Shown one piece after another: positions 11,701 to 23,639 of a stretch of 64,000 bases of DNA. The first letter of the stretch is position 1; each line of letters begins with the position of its first letter. The stretch is taken from contig CM061245.1 of NCBI GenBank assembly GCA_030848705.1, positions 80,711,564 to 80,775,563 on the forward strand. The letters are read 5' to 3'. The DNA comes from Heracleum sosnowskyi. Lineage: Eukaryota; Streptophyta; Magnoliopsida; Apiales; Apiaceae. A program made the translations under genes and the position numbers. The notes under the pieces were generated by a model. That model was given only the letters and a program-made list of their open reading frames with translations. It searched no databases and was not told the origin of the DNA.

Positions 11701-14467
11701 ATGCTCTAATAGATGCCACTGCTGGGCACGAGATACTGAGTTTCATGGATGGCTTCAGTGGATATAACCAAATCAAAATGCACAAAGATGACATCTCCAA
11801 GGTATCATTCATCACTGACTTTGGTGTTTTCTGTTATCTAGTCATGGCATTTGGACTTAAGAATGCAGGGGCAACATACCAAAGGTTGGTGACCAAAATT
11901 TTTTAACACTTGATTGGAAAAACCATGGAGGTCTATGTGGATGACATGTTGGTTAAAAGCCTCGATAAGGCCGATCATATAAACCACCTGCGAGAAGCGT
12001 TTGAAGTGCTGAGGCACCACAAGATGATGTTGAATCCAACTAAATGTGCCTTTGGTGTAGGCTCAGGGAAGTTTTTAGGCCTGATGGTTTCCAAGAGAGG
12101 AATCGAGGCTAACCCCGACAAAATCAAAGCAATCCTGGACATGGAGCCACCACGAACCGTCAAGGATGTTCAGAAACTGACGGGAAGAGTGGCAACATTG
12201 GGAAGATTCATCTCCAATTCAGGAGAGAAGTGCTTACCTTTCTTCAAAGCACTTAAGAACGTGAAAAATTTTGAGTGGACAACTGAAAGCCAGGAGGCCT
12301 TTAAGGCCTTGAAGAAGTACATGGCTGAGGCACCACTGTTGGCAAAACCAAGGCCAGGAGAAACTCTCTATTTGTACTTGGCGGTTTCTAACACAGCCCT
12401 TGGAGCTGTTTTGGTAAAAGAAGAGTTGAAGGTTCAGAAACCCATTTACTACGTAAGCAAGATTCTACATGGGGCAGAAATAAACTACTCTACGATTGAG
12501 AAGTTTGCCTTAACCTTGATAATGGCCTCAAGAAAGCTACGCCCATACTTCCAGGCTCACAAGATAGAGGTCTTGACCAATCAGCCTCTAAGAAACATCT
12601 TGCATAGCCCTCAAGTTAGTTGAAGGTTGATCAAATGGGCTATTGAATTGGGAGAATTTGACATCAAGTATAAGCCTCGAACGACCATAAAAGCTCAAGC
12701 ACTCGCTGACTTTATGGTTGAATGCACCATTGACAACCAAGAAGTCGGGGGGCAGGAACTAATAGTGGAAGACAAGAAAGATGAATACATGGTGTCCAAA
12801 GAATGTTGGGTGCTCTATTTTGATGGAGCATCAAAAACAAAATCAAGTGGAGCAGGTTTGGTGCTACAAAGTCCTGACAAGATTTCTCATAGAATATGCA
12901 CTAAAACTGGACTTCCCAACGACCAACAACGAAGCTGAGTACGAAGCCCTGATAGCTGGCTTACTCGAGGTTGGTAGTTTCCCAAGTAAATGGGGAGTTC
13001 GAAGCTAGAGATGAAGTCATGGCCAAGTATCTGAAACTTGTTAAGGCTTTAGGACTCAGTTTGATGAATGTTATGTGGAACACGTTCCAAGAGAAAAAAA
13101 CATGAAGGCTGACGCCTTGTCCAAGTTTGCTTATTCTGAAATTGAAAACTATGCAGGGAGTGTATACTTCCAAGTCTTGAAGACCCCAAGCATTAATGGA
13201 AAGTTGATAGCACCCAGTGATGTGGCTAGCTGTTGGATGGATTCCATCAAATCTCATCTGGAAACCGGTTGGTTACCCAACGACACTTCAGAAGCACGAA
13301 AGTTATATGTGAGAGCACTAAGGTATACCCTGATTGAGGGAATCCTATACAAAAAGTCTTTCATTGTTCCTTATCTGAAATGCTTGAGACCCCAAGAGGC
13401 AGAATTGGCCCTAAGGGAAGTACATGAAGGAATTTGTGGGCAGCACTTGGGGGGCAGAGCCCTTGCTCATAAGATCACTCGTCTAGGTTTTTGTTGGCCA
13501 AGCATACTTGTAGATGCTAAAAGCTACGTGAAGAAATGTGAACGGTACCAAAAGCATGCACCGGTGGTTAGGCAACCACCAGAGATGATGACATCCATAA
13601 ACTCACCCATTCCATTCACCATGTGGGGAATGGATATACTTGGACCATTTCCAATGGCATGTGCGCAAAGAAAGTTCTTGATAGTGGCAATCGACTACTT
13701 CACCAAGTGGATTGAGGCTAAACCTTTAGCCAAGATAACCACCAAGCAAGTAATGCATTTCTTCTGGGAAAATGTAATATGCAGATACGGGATTCCACGA
13801 ATCTTGGTCACGGATAATGGAACTCAGTTTAACAACGATGAATTCAAGAAGTATTGTGACGAGAATGATATCAAGTTACGTTTCACTTCTATTGCCCATG
13901 CTCAAGCAAATGGGCAAGCTGAGGTTGCCAATCGAATTATCCTGGATGGACTGAAGAAAAGAGTTGAACGCTCTAGAAACACTTGGGTAGACAAATTGCT
14001 CCCCATACTATAGGCATATCGTACTACTTGTAAAGTCACCACTGGAGCAACCCCCTTTCTGCTGGCATATGGGGCAGAGGCAGTGGTTCCAGTGGAGATT
14101 ATTCACACATCTCCAAGAATCGAAGCTTATGAGCCAGAGACAAATGAAGAAGGCATGAGGCTGGCTCTTGATCTAATTGATGAAGTCAGAGATGAGGCAA
14201 ATGCCAAATCGTAGAACATCAGAAGCGAGCATCTTTCTACTACAATCTGAGGGTTAAAAAAAAAGGTTCTTTCGTCAAGGAGACTTAGTCCTCCGAAAGA
14301 TTGAGGCATCCGGGGTTGGACAAAAAGGCATGTTGGCCCCAAATTGGGAAGGACCATATCACGTCAAGAACGTATTTGGTCGAGGCTCATACAAATTAGA
14401 AACCCTCGAAGGGCATGAGGTGCCAAGGACTTGGCATGCCTCAAACTTAAAAGTTTATTATGTTTAG
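8798..14467 (+). pseudogene. Gypsy gag-pol, broken
   Basis: The order is gag (about 9600-10100, with a retrotransposon-gag-like helical region), protease (DNGAS near 10822), reverse transcriptase (FTDLNDACPK near 11645, YVDD near 11936), RNase H (about 12350-12720), a second RNase H-like domain (YFDGASK near 12818 and NNEAEYEAL near 12927), then integrase. Integrase has an H-H-C-C zinc region (about 13420-13555) and a D-D-E core (MDILGP, TDNGTQF, QAEVANR). In-frame stops occur at 9374, 10469, 11483, 11582, 11904, 12621 and 14011. Frameshifts occur near 11615 (one extra base in AAAAAAGGCC) and near 12890 inside the second RNase H. The frame ends KVYYV-stop at 14467. Start ATG 8798 is the first long-frame ATG after the primer site. 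Confidence 0.92.
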
Positions 14468-15161
14468 TGCATCCTAAAAGGATCCGCTAGTATGATAAGT
14501 AGAAATAAGGTTCGATGAAATCATGAGCTTCCAAGAAAGCATATGAAGGGTTGAACCCGTTTTGATTGGTAGAAACATCCTCAAAGCATTACCAAGACAA
14601 ACTACAGATGAATGCAAAGGAAAGCATACAAAATATGCATGTCAACTACACAAATAGAGCTGAATACAACGAACCCCGAAGGGTGAATGTTGCTAATAAA
14701 CATACAAAAGAAAGCCTAAGATGCTTATTGTTAATTAGCGAAAATTTCAAGCTCAAGAGAAGTTTGATATGATAGACTTGAGAAAGAATCACTACGAGTG
14801 GAGCCATCAATAAGTACTCGTAAGGGTGAAGGGTTGAAACCCCAGAAACCTAAGACATTCAGTCCAAACCCCATCATTCGATATGCTCAATGAAAGGTTT
14901 GAAGCCAAAACAAGACGGTACAAGACATAAAAGGCTTATGCAAATGTCAAGTTAGCCTCGAATAAGGCAAAATCGTCGTAAATGTGTAAGTCGCTCCACA
15001 CTTTACACCAAGATGATATTCGTGAAACACTAGTGTATATTAAAATCCCCAAAAAAGGGTAGTAAGTCCCAGGTAAGGGATAAAAAGACCTCAAGTCTCG
15101 AAAAAGACCGGTATAACTTCTATGAAATCCTAGTGCATTATCATAGAAGTTGGGGGGCAAA
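14468..15161 (+). other. 3' untranslated region and polypurine tract of the Tat-like element
   Basis: About 690 bp without a convincing ORF, rich in GAAGGGTTGAA-type repeats. It ends in the purine tract AAGTTGGGGGGCAAA directly before the 3' LTR. Confidence 0.75.
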
Positions 15162-16003
15162 TGATATGGGTTAAAAATAACCCTAAAGACATAATTAATA
15201 TTGCATTAATTAAACCTAGCTGGTCCATAAATAAGGCCCATTAATGAGGCCCGAAACTCTAATTAAATATTAATTTCGTAATTAATATTTGGGCTAGAAG
15301 TACAACCTGTATTAGGAGACGTCCAATACATGTTTGTTATAATACAATTGGGCTTGTTTCAATACAAGTCCGTTATGATATGGAAACAACTCCTACAAGG
15401 AAAGATCTAGAATTAATCCTTATCCACCGTCAAGGATAAGACTTATCCTTTAAGGAAGTGATAATACTTATCCACCGTCAAGGATAAGACTTATCATTCA
15501 AGGAAGTGATAATATTTATCCACTGTCAAGGATAAGATTTATCCTTCAAGAAAGTGATAATACTTATCCACCGTCAAGGATAAGATTTATCCTTCAAGGA
15601 AATCAATACTTATCCATTAGGCTTCTAAACGCCTATATAAAGGGTCTGACCCCTCATCTCAGAACTACGTTTTGGACACAGCTCCATACGTTACGTTTTG
15701 GACACAACTCCATATGTCATCTACTACGTTTTGGACACAGCTCCATACGTCATCTACAACGTTTTAGACTTCATCCTCGAATAAGGACATAAAAGTCACT
15801 ACGTCCTTGGTGTGCCCCTGCCGCCATAGCCCCGAGGGCAACACCAAGAACTACATTTTCTGGCTTGATTCTCAGCACTGATTGAGATACGTAGGCATCT
15901 TGTGAGGACCGATTTAGTCACGAAACACAAGAGCAGCCATTAAAGCTCGAAGCTCTCTAAACCCTAGCAATTAATTTACAAGTACATTTTTTATTCCATA
16001 ACA
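15162..16003 (+). repeat. 3' LTR of the Tat-like gypsy element
   Basis: 842 bp, the same length as the 5' LTR and about 98% identical by eye. The internal hairpin-type units recur at 15417-15608 and the 30-bp units at 15663-15770. It ends in ATAACA before target duplication AGCTT. Confidence 0.93.
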
Positions 16004-16094
16004 AGCTTTGTCAGGGAAAAAGAATTGAAAATTTAAAGGATTGTATTCAACCCCCCCTTCTACAATCCTGTGATTTCATTGTTAGGGAATAACA

Positions 16095-16730
16095 AATATG
16101 TTTTTAGATTTCTCATTGAAAAATCTCCTTTTTTATTGTTATCTAAAATGGTGAAAAGTAAAATCCAAACTCAAAAGCAAATTGATATTTTGTTCAAAAA
16201 AATATGAAATATATAGATTAAATCATCGTGTCGTAAGAAATAAAATTTTTGGGCAATAATAAAGATTTTTTTTTGAGTGGATTCATTCAATTTTACTATT
16301 TTTATCATATTTATATTGACACTAATATATTTGGATCCAATATTCTTGACAATTAACCTAATATTATTTATAATAACTAGGTTAATCTGGTTTGATTGAA
16401 AATAAAAATATTTATTTTCTAACAAAAAGATAATTAATTATTTGTAATTTGTTTTGGTACAAATCATATTTTGATGCTAGACATGAAATATTTTGCTAAT
16501 ATTGCTAGATTCCACTCAAATATTTTCTATAGATGTTGTTTCTTAATAATATTTGGTTTGCATATAATAAAAAAACTAAAAAACTCATAAATACACAAAA
16601 GAATAAAATAATTATAAATTTATAATATGACTTTCAATTTCATATCTTACTTTTACAACTTTTCTCTACATTTCAATTTCATTACATTGACAAATAATCC
16701 ACGAAAAAGAAAAGAAATTGGCATTTCTAG
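16095..16730. other. AT-rich spacer, no gene seen
   Basis: Strongly AT-rich, with only short minus-strand ORFs such as 16171-16425. Nothing in them resembles a known family. No LTR, TIR or RNA gene signature was recognised. Confidence 0.5.
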
Positions 16731-17194
16731 ACACACTCTTTCCTTGCATCCCTCCTCGTCTCCTTGTTAAAGCCATCAGTTTTCTAGTGCAGGACACACA
16801 TCCCCAAAACTGCTGCTTTTTGGACATGGGTACTCATTCGCAAGAACATCACTTATTCATAAGTTTGGTCGGAGTCCATTTGATGTGATAAACATTGTGG
16901 CATTCCTTTTGTGGCTAGAAAGGAACATGATTCGTGTTAGTGTAGTTAACTACCACATTCTTCATATACAAAGAAAAGACAATGACTTTTGCCAACACAC
17001 TCTTCCCTTGCATTAATCCTCTACGAAACCAGGTCTCTCATAGACATAACACGCTACACAACCCTGATCGAAAGCTGGTCTCAACCTTGATTCATACCCT
17101 TGGTCGCGATCCATTCAATGCGATAAGTGTTGTGGCATTCCTCTTATGGCTAGAGAGGAGTATGCTGAGTGTTAATTCAGTCTACAAAATGTAA
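16731..17194 (+). pseudogene. Tandemly duplicated, unassigned coding-like fragment
   Basis: Two diverged direct copies sit about 264 bp apart, starting at ACACACTCTT (16731 and 16995). The second copy has an open 70-codon frame (16982-17194) containing LGRDPFNAISVVAFLLWLER. The first encodes a matching stretch (GRSPFDVINIVAFLLWLER, about 16863-16920), but a frameshift separates it from the upstream TLFPCI-type part that both share. Changes between copies keep the amino-acid pattern, which suggests past coding constraint. Beyond the stop at 17192 another frame continues with LINILADQ, a plausible frameshifted extension. I do not recognise the family; it may be a fragment of a host gene. Confidence 0.4.
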
Positions 17195-18080
17195 ACTGGC
17201 ATGGTCATCTGATCAACATACTTGCTGATCAGGTAGAGGTTCTTTCATGGTGGTTGAAAGCCCTATGCCTTTTCAGGAAATGAACGATGACATATATCTG
17301 ATATAGAAATTGATGAATTATTTAGAAAAAGGTTAAATGAATATCAAATTTCCAAACATATACAAACTCTTAAACTTGGAACATCAAATGTATCTAAAAC
17401 CACATATCTCAAAATAAAATTTTCAGGTGGGACTTGGATAAAAAAATGTAGTAGATCATCTAACAAATTTAGGCAATCACATAAAGACAAGGCATAAAAA
17501 GATCAAATACGAACACTTGAAGTATATATACAAATAAATTACATAAAACTATGTAGAATTAATAATTCCTACACAAAGAAATTAAAGGAGATTAAATCTC
17601 TGCATTATCGTTAAGAGATTTAAAGTGATGCCATTTATATAAATTACAAATCTTTGAGTTTCACGAGTTAATAATTGCAAATAGGGACGAAGCACAAGCT
17701 TACAACATCAACATTTTTATGTATAAACATTAAATATGACTTACTTGGATTAGAGCGTAGCACAGTCAACAGCCACTAGTGTTTTGATGTATCATGAATA
17801 ATCCCTTTTTTTCTATTGAAAATTTGAGGGATGAAAGTTGTTTAGGATTATAATAAACATGTTGTTGGAGGAAGGTTAGAGAATTTTGCGATGAACTTGC
17901 TCGAAGGAGATGACAAACTCGCCAAAAAAATTGAAGGGAAGAGAAGATGGGAAGAGAGGGAGGAATGAGGCGGCGTGTGAGAGATAAGAGATAAACAGAG
18001 TATATTTGTTTTGGTATGTGTTGATATATGAATCGCAAATAAGGCTAAATATATAGGAGAAATATGCATATTGACGACCA
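17195..18080. other. Spacer with no supported gene
   Basis: Mostly AT-rich. Two overlapping minus-strand ORFs of 90 and 73 codons at 17766-18069 have low-complexity translations and no recognisable domain, so I do not call them genes. Confidence 0.4.
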
Positions 18081-18182
18081 GGATTTCGTTTTGATCTGAC
18101 GGTCTCTTGTTATTTTCACGTGGATCATTAAAATGGATCGCACGATATATTTTTTAACGAACGACTCAAATTTAATGCAATG

Positions 18183-18378
18183 AGTGATCCGTGTGAAATG
18201 ATTTTGACCAATAAAGGCCTACCACGTGTTCGTGCAAAATAATACGAATATATGTATGTAATATCAATCAATAACATTAAAAGTACTTAAAACTATTGTA
18301 GCCCCGACCGAATTTAGCACAAGAGTGATCCAGGTGAAATAATTTTGACCAATAAAGGCCTACCACGTGTTCTTGTAG

Positions 18379-18460
<82 letters not shown>

Positions 18461-18500
18461 CTTATCAATCTTTAATATTAAAAGTCATGTACTAAAATTG
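18183..18500. repeat. Direct duplication with microsatellite expansion
   Basis: A segment beginning GTGATCCGTGTGAAATGATT (about 18184) and ending in TGTAGCCCCG (about 18305) is repeated from about 18327 to 18512. The copies share TTTTGACCAATAAAGGCCTA followed by CCACGTGTT. The second copy gained about 75 bp of (CA)n then (TA)n (18386-18459) in place of a short AT-rich stretch in the first. Confidence 0.75.
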
Positions 18501-18512
18501 TTATAGCCCCGG

Positions 18513-19785
<1,273 letters not shown>

Positions 19786-22700
19786 ATGGAATCTGGAACG
19801 AAACATCCAACGGAGAGAACAATGGACAATGAATCAGGTAGTTTTGTGTTCTTTAAGTATTTTAGGTTTTTTAGGTCTGCTGTTGCTTATTTATTATGTG
19901 GTTTTTCCTCTTCATATGCATAAATTACTTTTCTGGCTTCTTCATGTTATCTAATAGCAAATAGTACATCTCGTATAGAACACTCAACGAATTTAATTGA
20001 TGTTTGTAGTTACTGCTCGCAACAATACTATTGATGCTGAAGGGAACAGAGAAGCTTCGCCAGATGTTGAAGTTCAACATGAAATTCAACGTAATATTTG
20101 GATTCCACATTGCAATGAAGAAATAAAGCCATATAAAAAACAGGTTTTCCCAGATTTGGATACTGCTTTTGAATATTACAAAGACTATGGTCGAGAATGT
20201 GGTTTTACTGTAAGGCGTTCAACTGAGAAAACCAACAATGCTGGCAAAACCATTCTCAAATATTTTGTGTGTTCCAGAGCTGGCCCAAATGATTATTCAA
20301 AATCTGCACGAGGTAATAGCTCTTACAAACATAGAAACAGGAAGACAGTTTCGGCTAAATGTATTTGTTCAGCAAAGCTCAGTTTTCGTGCTAATGGGGA
20401 AAAAGTTTTTACGTTTATAAATTCATTGAGACACATAACCATCCATTTGCAAGCAAAAATGGTATGCAGTTTTTGCGTTGCAATCATTCTTTGACGGATT
20501 TTCACCAACACTTCATTGTTGATGCCGGTAAAGTAAACATTGGTGCTACTCGCACACATGGATTTTATAAATCTTTTTGTGGATCGTACGAAAATGTTGA
20601 TGCAACTGTAGTGGATTTCAAAAAAAATTCAAGAGATTTTAAAAAAAATTTGGGAAACATGACGCTGATTTGATTGTACAAAAATTTAAAGATATTCAGT
20701 TGACTTCTGATGGTGCATTCAAGTATAAATATGAAACAGACTCTAGCAATCGTCTTACTCGTCTATTTTGGGCCGATGGAATTGGGAGACAAAATATGAA
20801 GTTTTTGGAGATGTAGTTTCTTTTGATGCAACATATCGCACAAACAGGTATATCACAATCTACCAAAGTTTTTGGGCCGATGTTCTCTTATCTAAAATTT
20901 AATTATGTTGAATTATGTCTTACCTTGGTTCTATAGGTATAACATGGTTTTTGTACCTTTAATTGGCATTGATAACCATTGGAAGAGTGTCATATTTGCG
21001 GGGGCATTACTTGAAAGTGAATCTTCTGAAAATTTTACTTGGTATTGTGAATCATACAAGAAGATATTTGGAAAAGATCCAAAATGTATCATTACCGACC
21101 AATGCGCCGCAATGAAGATTGCAATAGAAAATTGTTTTCCACTAGTAAAACATTGGCTATGCATGTGGCATATCATGAAAAAACTCCCTGCAGGGGTATT
21201 TTTTACTTGCTTAATTTTGTTTTAAAGTGATTTTTGTTATGAATCTCTTTAATTCTAGATTATGATCAACATATAGTTGTGTTAGTACTTTTGACATGCA
21301 TAGTCTGTGCATAGTTAAGTTAGTATGTAAATGTTGTGTATCACTTATATAGATATGTTGAGTTTAATTTCTTTTATTACAATTAGAATTTCGATTATAA
21401 TCAAATTGCATTTGTATATGTGAATTATGTGTGGCTTACTCTAGTAATCCTTTTTTTATTCTTTCATATTCCAATGCTCTTTTATATAATTATCATACAA
21501 ATATTATCATACCAATATGTGTTTACTGAGTACGATTTTTCAGTTGGGGACTTTATTCTGTGTTGAATCTCCATTTATGGACAAATTAAGGGGGGTGTAT
21601 TCAATTGGGATTTTAAAAGATTTTTATGAATTTCTGCAATCTTGGTGTATTCATTCAAGATTTTAAAAAATGCTTTAAAATTTTGTGGTATTCAATAAAG
21701 ATTTCAAAAAGTCTTTTAAAATCTAGGTGTATTCAATTTAGATTTTAAAAAGTCTTTTAAAATCTAGTGGTATTCAATATGGATTTTAAAGAATACATTA
21801 AAATCTTGTGGTATTCAAAAGTCCATGGACTTTTTTTTATTTGATAAATTTGTGGATTTTCAAGGATTTGCTAGTGTATTTTGAAGGATTTGTCGGAAAC
21901 TCCACTTTAAATCAGCAAGACTCTACGAGATTTTACACGAACTCTGCCAAAATCTACGTAAAATTAAAATCAACAACAATCTGTTAAAATCTACAGATCT
22001 TTATCAATCCATTAAAATCTAAATTGAATACACCCCCCTAAATAAATTTGTTTGGAGTGATCATGCTACCCCTACTGAATTTGAGGACGGATGGAATGAA
22101 GTTATTTCAAAGTTTGGCTTAAGTGATAACAAGTGGATGCAGGAAATGTTTGATTTACGTAAATCTTGGATTCCTGCTTATTTCAATGATGAATTAATGG
22201 TAGGACTTCTCAGGACTACATCAAGGTCGGAAAGCTCCAACTTTTTTTTTTCAGCCACTTTGTTCAAAAAGGGGATACACTTTCAGAATTCTATTTGTGT
22301 TATGAAAGTGCAATTGAAAGGCAAAGATATAATAATAAAAAGCTTAATCATACTGATGATATTATGCCAAGACCTATCAGCAAAAAGAAGATTGAAATGG
22401 ATGCTGCAGAGATGTACACAAGGACAATGTTCTACAGGATTCAAGAGGAAATTTTAGCAGGTGGTGGAGATATTGAAATTGAAAGTTGGAATCTTGTTGA
22501 TGGTGTCAAGACTATTTTAATAAAGGATCCAATCAGCCTGTCCAAATCTTTTGAGGTCCATTTTAAAATTAAAACATATTCTTGTCCTTAATTTAAATAA
22601 AAAATATTAACCCTGTTTACTATATGTAGATTTCTCTGAATTTGGAAACACAGGACATAGATTGCTCCTGTAAAATGTTCATGAGAATTGGTTACTTGTG

Positions 22701-23223
22701 TAGCCACGCATTTTTTTTCTTAGGTATTAGTGGAATACACCATATACCTCGTCAATATGTTAGTAACAGGTGGTTAAAGAAAGCGGAAGAAAGGTTCTCA
22801 ATGCTGGACCTTGGTGATATACCAGAACCAATGTCCAGGGAAAAAGCACAACGCCAAAAAGCTAAAGATTGTTGGTTCGAATTTCAGGGGTGTATTAGTT
22901 CTGCTTCAGGAAACCAAGATCATATTGACTATATTCACAAAGTATTGAAGCTGATGGGGAACAACATCAAGTTGTCACAAAGGAAAGGAAATAGTCGTTT
23001 GGATGATGAGAGTGTTGAGGATTTGATTGGGTCAAAAATTGTAGAAGAAACTACCATTCTACCTCCAAATCAGAGCAATAACAAGGGATGTCGTAAAAGG
23101 ATTACCAGTTCAGCAGAAAAATCTATAGGTGGTAAAAGAAGACAGATGAGGGAATACAAGACGTGCAAGAAAATGGCGTATCATGACTCTCGAAACTGTC
23201 CAACAAAAAATAACACAGATTAA
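19786..23223 (+). pseudogene. FAR1/FHY3-like, MULE-transposase-derived gene, broken
   Basis: Proposed exons: 19786-19837, 20010-20847, 20937-21195, 21544-22591 (end uncertain) and about 22630-23223; the first three introns have GT-AG ends and keep phase. The protein order is that of the FAR1/FRS family. A FAR1 DNA-binding region (about 20150-20480, FEYYKDYGRECGFTVRRS) is followed by a MULE-type transposase core (DATYRTNR into YNMVFVPLIGIDNHWKSV; CMWHIMKKLP) and a SWIM zinc finger (CSCKMFMRIGYLCSHAF, near 22660). Such proteins are MULE transposases or light-signalling transcription factors derived from them. Defects: a frameshift near 20408, others near 20650 and 20795, a poly-T frameshift near 22245 and a MITE within the fourth exon. 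Without inverted ends I cannot say whether it was a transposon or a host gene. Confidence 0.82.
21590..22038. mobile_element. MITE, PIF/Harbinger (Tourist)-like
   Basis: 449 bp bounded by inverted ends GGGGGGTGTATTCAATT and AATTGAATACACCCCCC (one base differs in the subterminal part), with the 3-bp target duplication TAA at 21587-21589 and 22039-22041. It has no coding capacity. The interior holds several subterminal repeats built on GTATTCAA followed by GATTTTAAAA in both orientations. The 3-bp TAA target and the ends fit PIF/Harbinger-type MITEs. It lies inside the fourth exon of the FAR1-type pseudogene. Confidence 0.88.
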
Positions 23224-23639
23224 ACCACATTGACAAATCATTTCCTCTGAGTTTGCTACTTGATTTACAGTGTTTTGAAAGTTTTCGCCATGAAAGTTTT
23301 GTATTTTTTTTCAGAATTTAATCAACGATGATATGGGGGTTTTATATATTGATAAAACGTTTTGTCCTGAATACATTTTTAGTGCTCTATCTATGTTATT
23401 CAAATTATTCCAGTAAGTATTGTATTACCAAAGATACAGAAGCTGTAACATTTGCCTGGAATACTAACTACTGTATTTGCCTGTTTCATATTTTTATGTC
23501 CAAAATACAGATAAAACAGGAACACTCCCACAATAATACTCCCACAATAAAACAGGAACACTTAAAGAAAACCAATAACTGTAGTGCTTCGTGAATCATT
23601 TTAACGAAAATCAACATGAATAATGGAGCTAAAAAAAAT
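23224..23639. other. 3' flank of the FAR1-type pseudogene
   Basis: AT-rich with no supported gene. A short direct repeat of ACTCCCACAATAA occurs near 23524. Confidence 0.4.

Larger units (their letters stand above)
7923..16003 (+). mobile_element. Full-length Ty3/gypsy element, Tat-like lineage
   Basis: Two 842-bp LTRs (7923-8764 and 15162-16003), a primer-binding site, gag-pol and a polypurine tract are all present. The target duplication AGCTT is exact at 7918-7922 and 16004-16008. By eye the LTRs differ at roughly 16 of 842 positions (about 2%), yet the coding region carries many stops and frameshifts. That suggests it was defective at or soon after insertion and was mobilised by an autonomous relative. 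An extra RNase H-like domain between RNase H and integrase points to the Tat group. Confidence 0.93.
6955..16094 (+). mobile_element. SIRE-type solo LTR, split by a gypsy insertion
   Basis: The left part (6955-7922) and right part (16009-16094) together form one LTR related to the one at 32211-33189. Shared features are the start TGTTAGGAATTATGTTGATT, repeated TTTCAACGGATGCA-like units, the end TTGTATTCAACCCCCCC followed by TTCTACAAT, and terminal GGGAATAACA. The flanks GATAT (6950-6954) and AATAT (16095-16099) agree at four of five bases and may be a decayed target duplication. No internal region remains. The interruption is the gypsy element at 7923-16003. Confidence 0.8.

Noticed and set aside
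17766..18069. Minus-strand 73- and 90-codon ORFs as a small gene
   Set aside because: The two overlap in different frames, their composition is Ser/Leu/Phe-rich, and no domain, intron signal or homologue was recognised.
18277..18468. Minus-strand ORF with Ile-Tyr and Cys-Val repeats
   Set aside because: It arises from (CA)n(TA)n and has no independent support.
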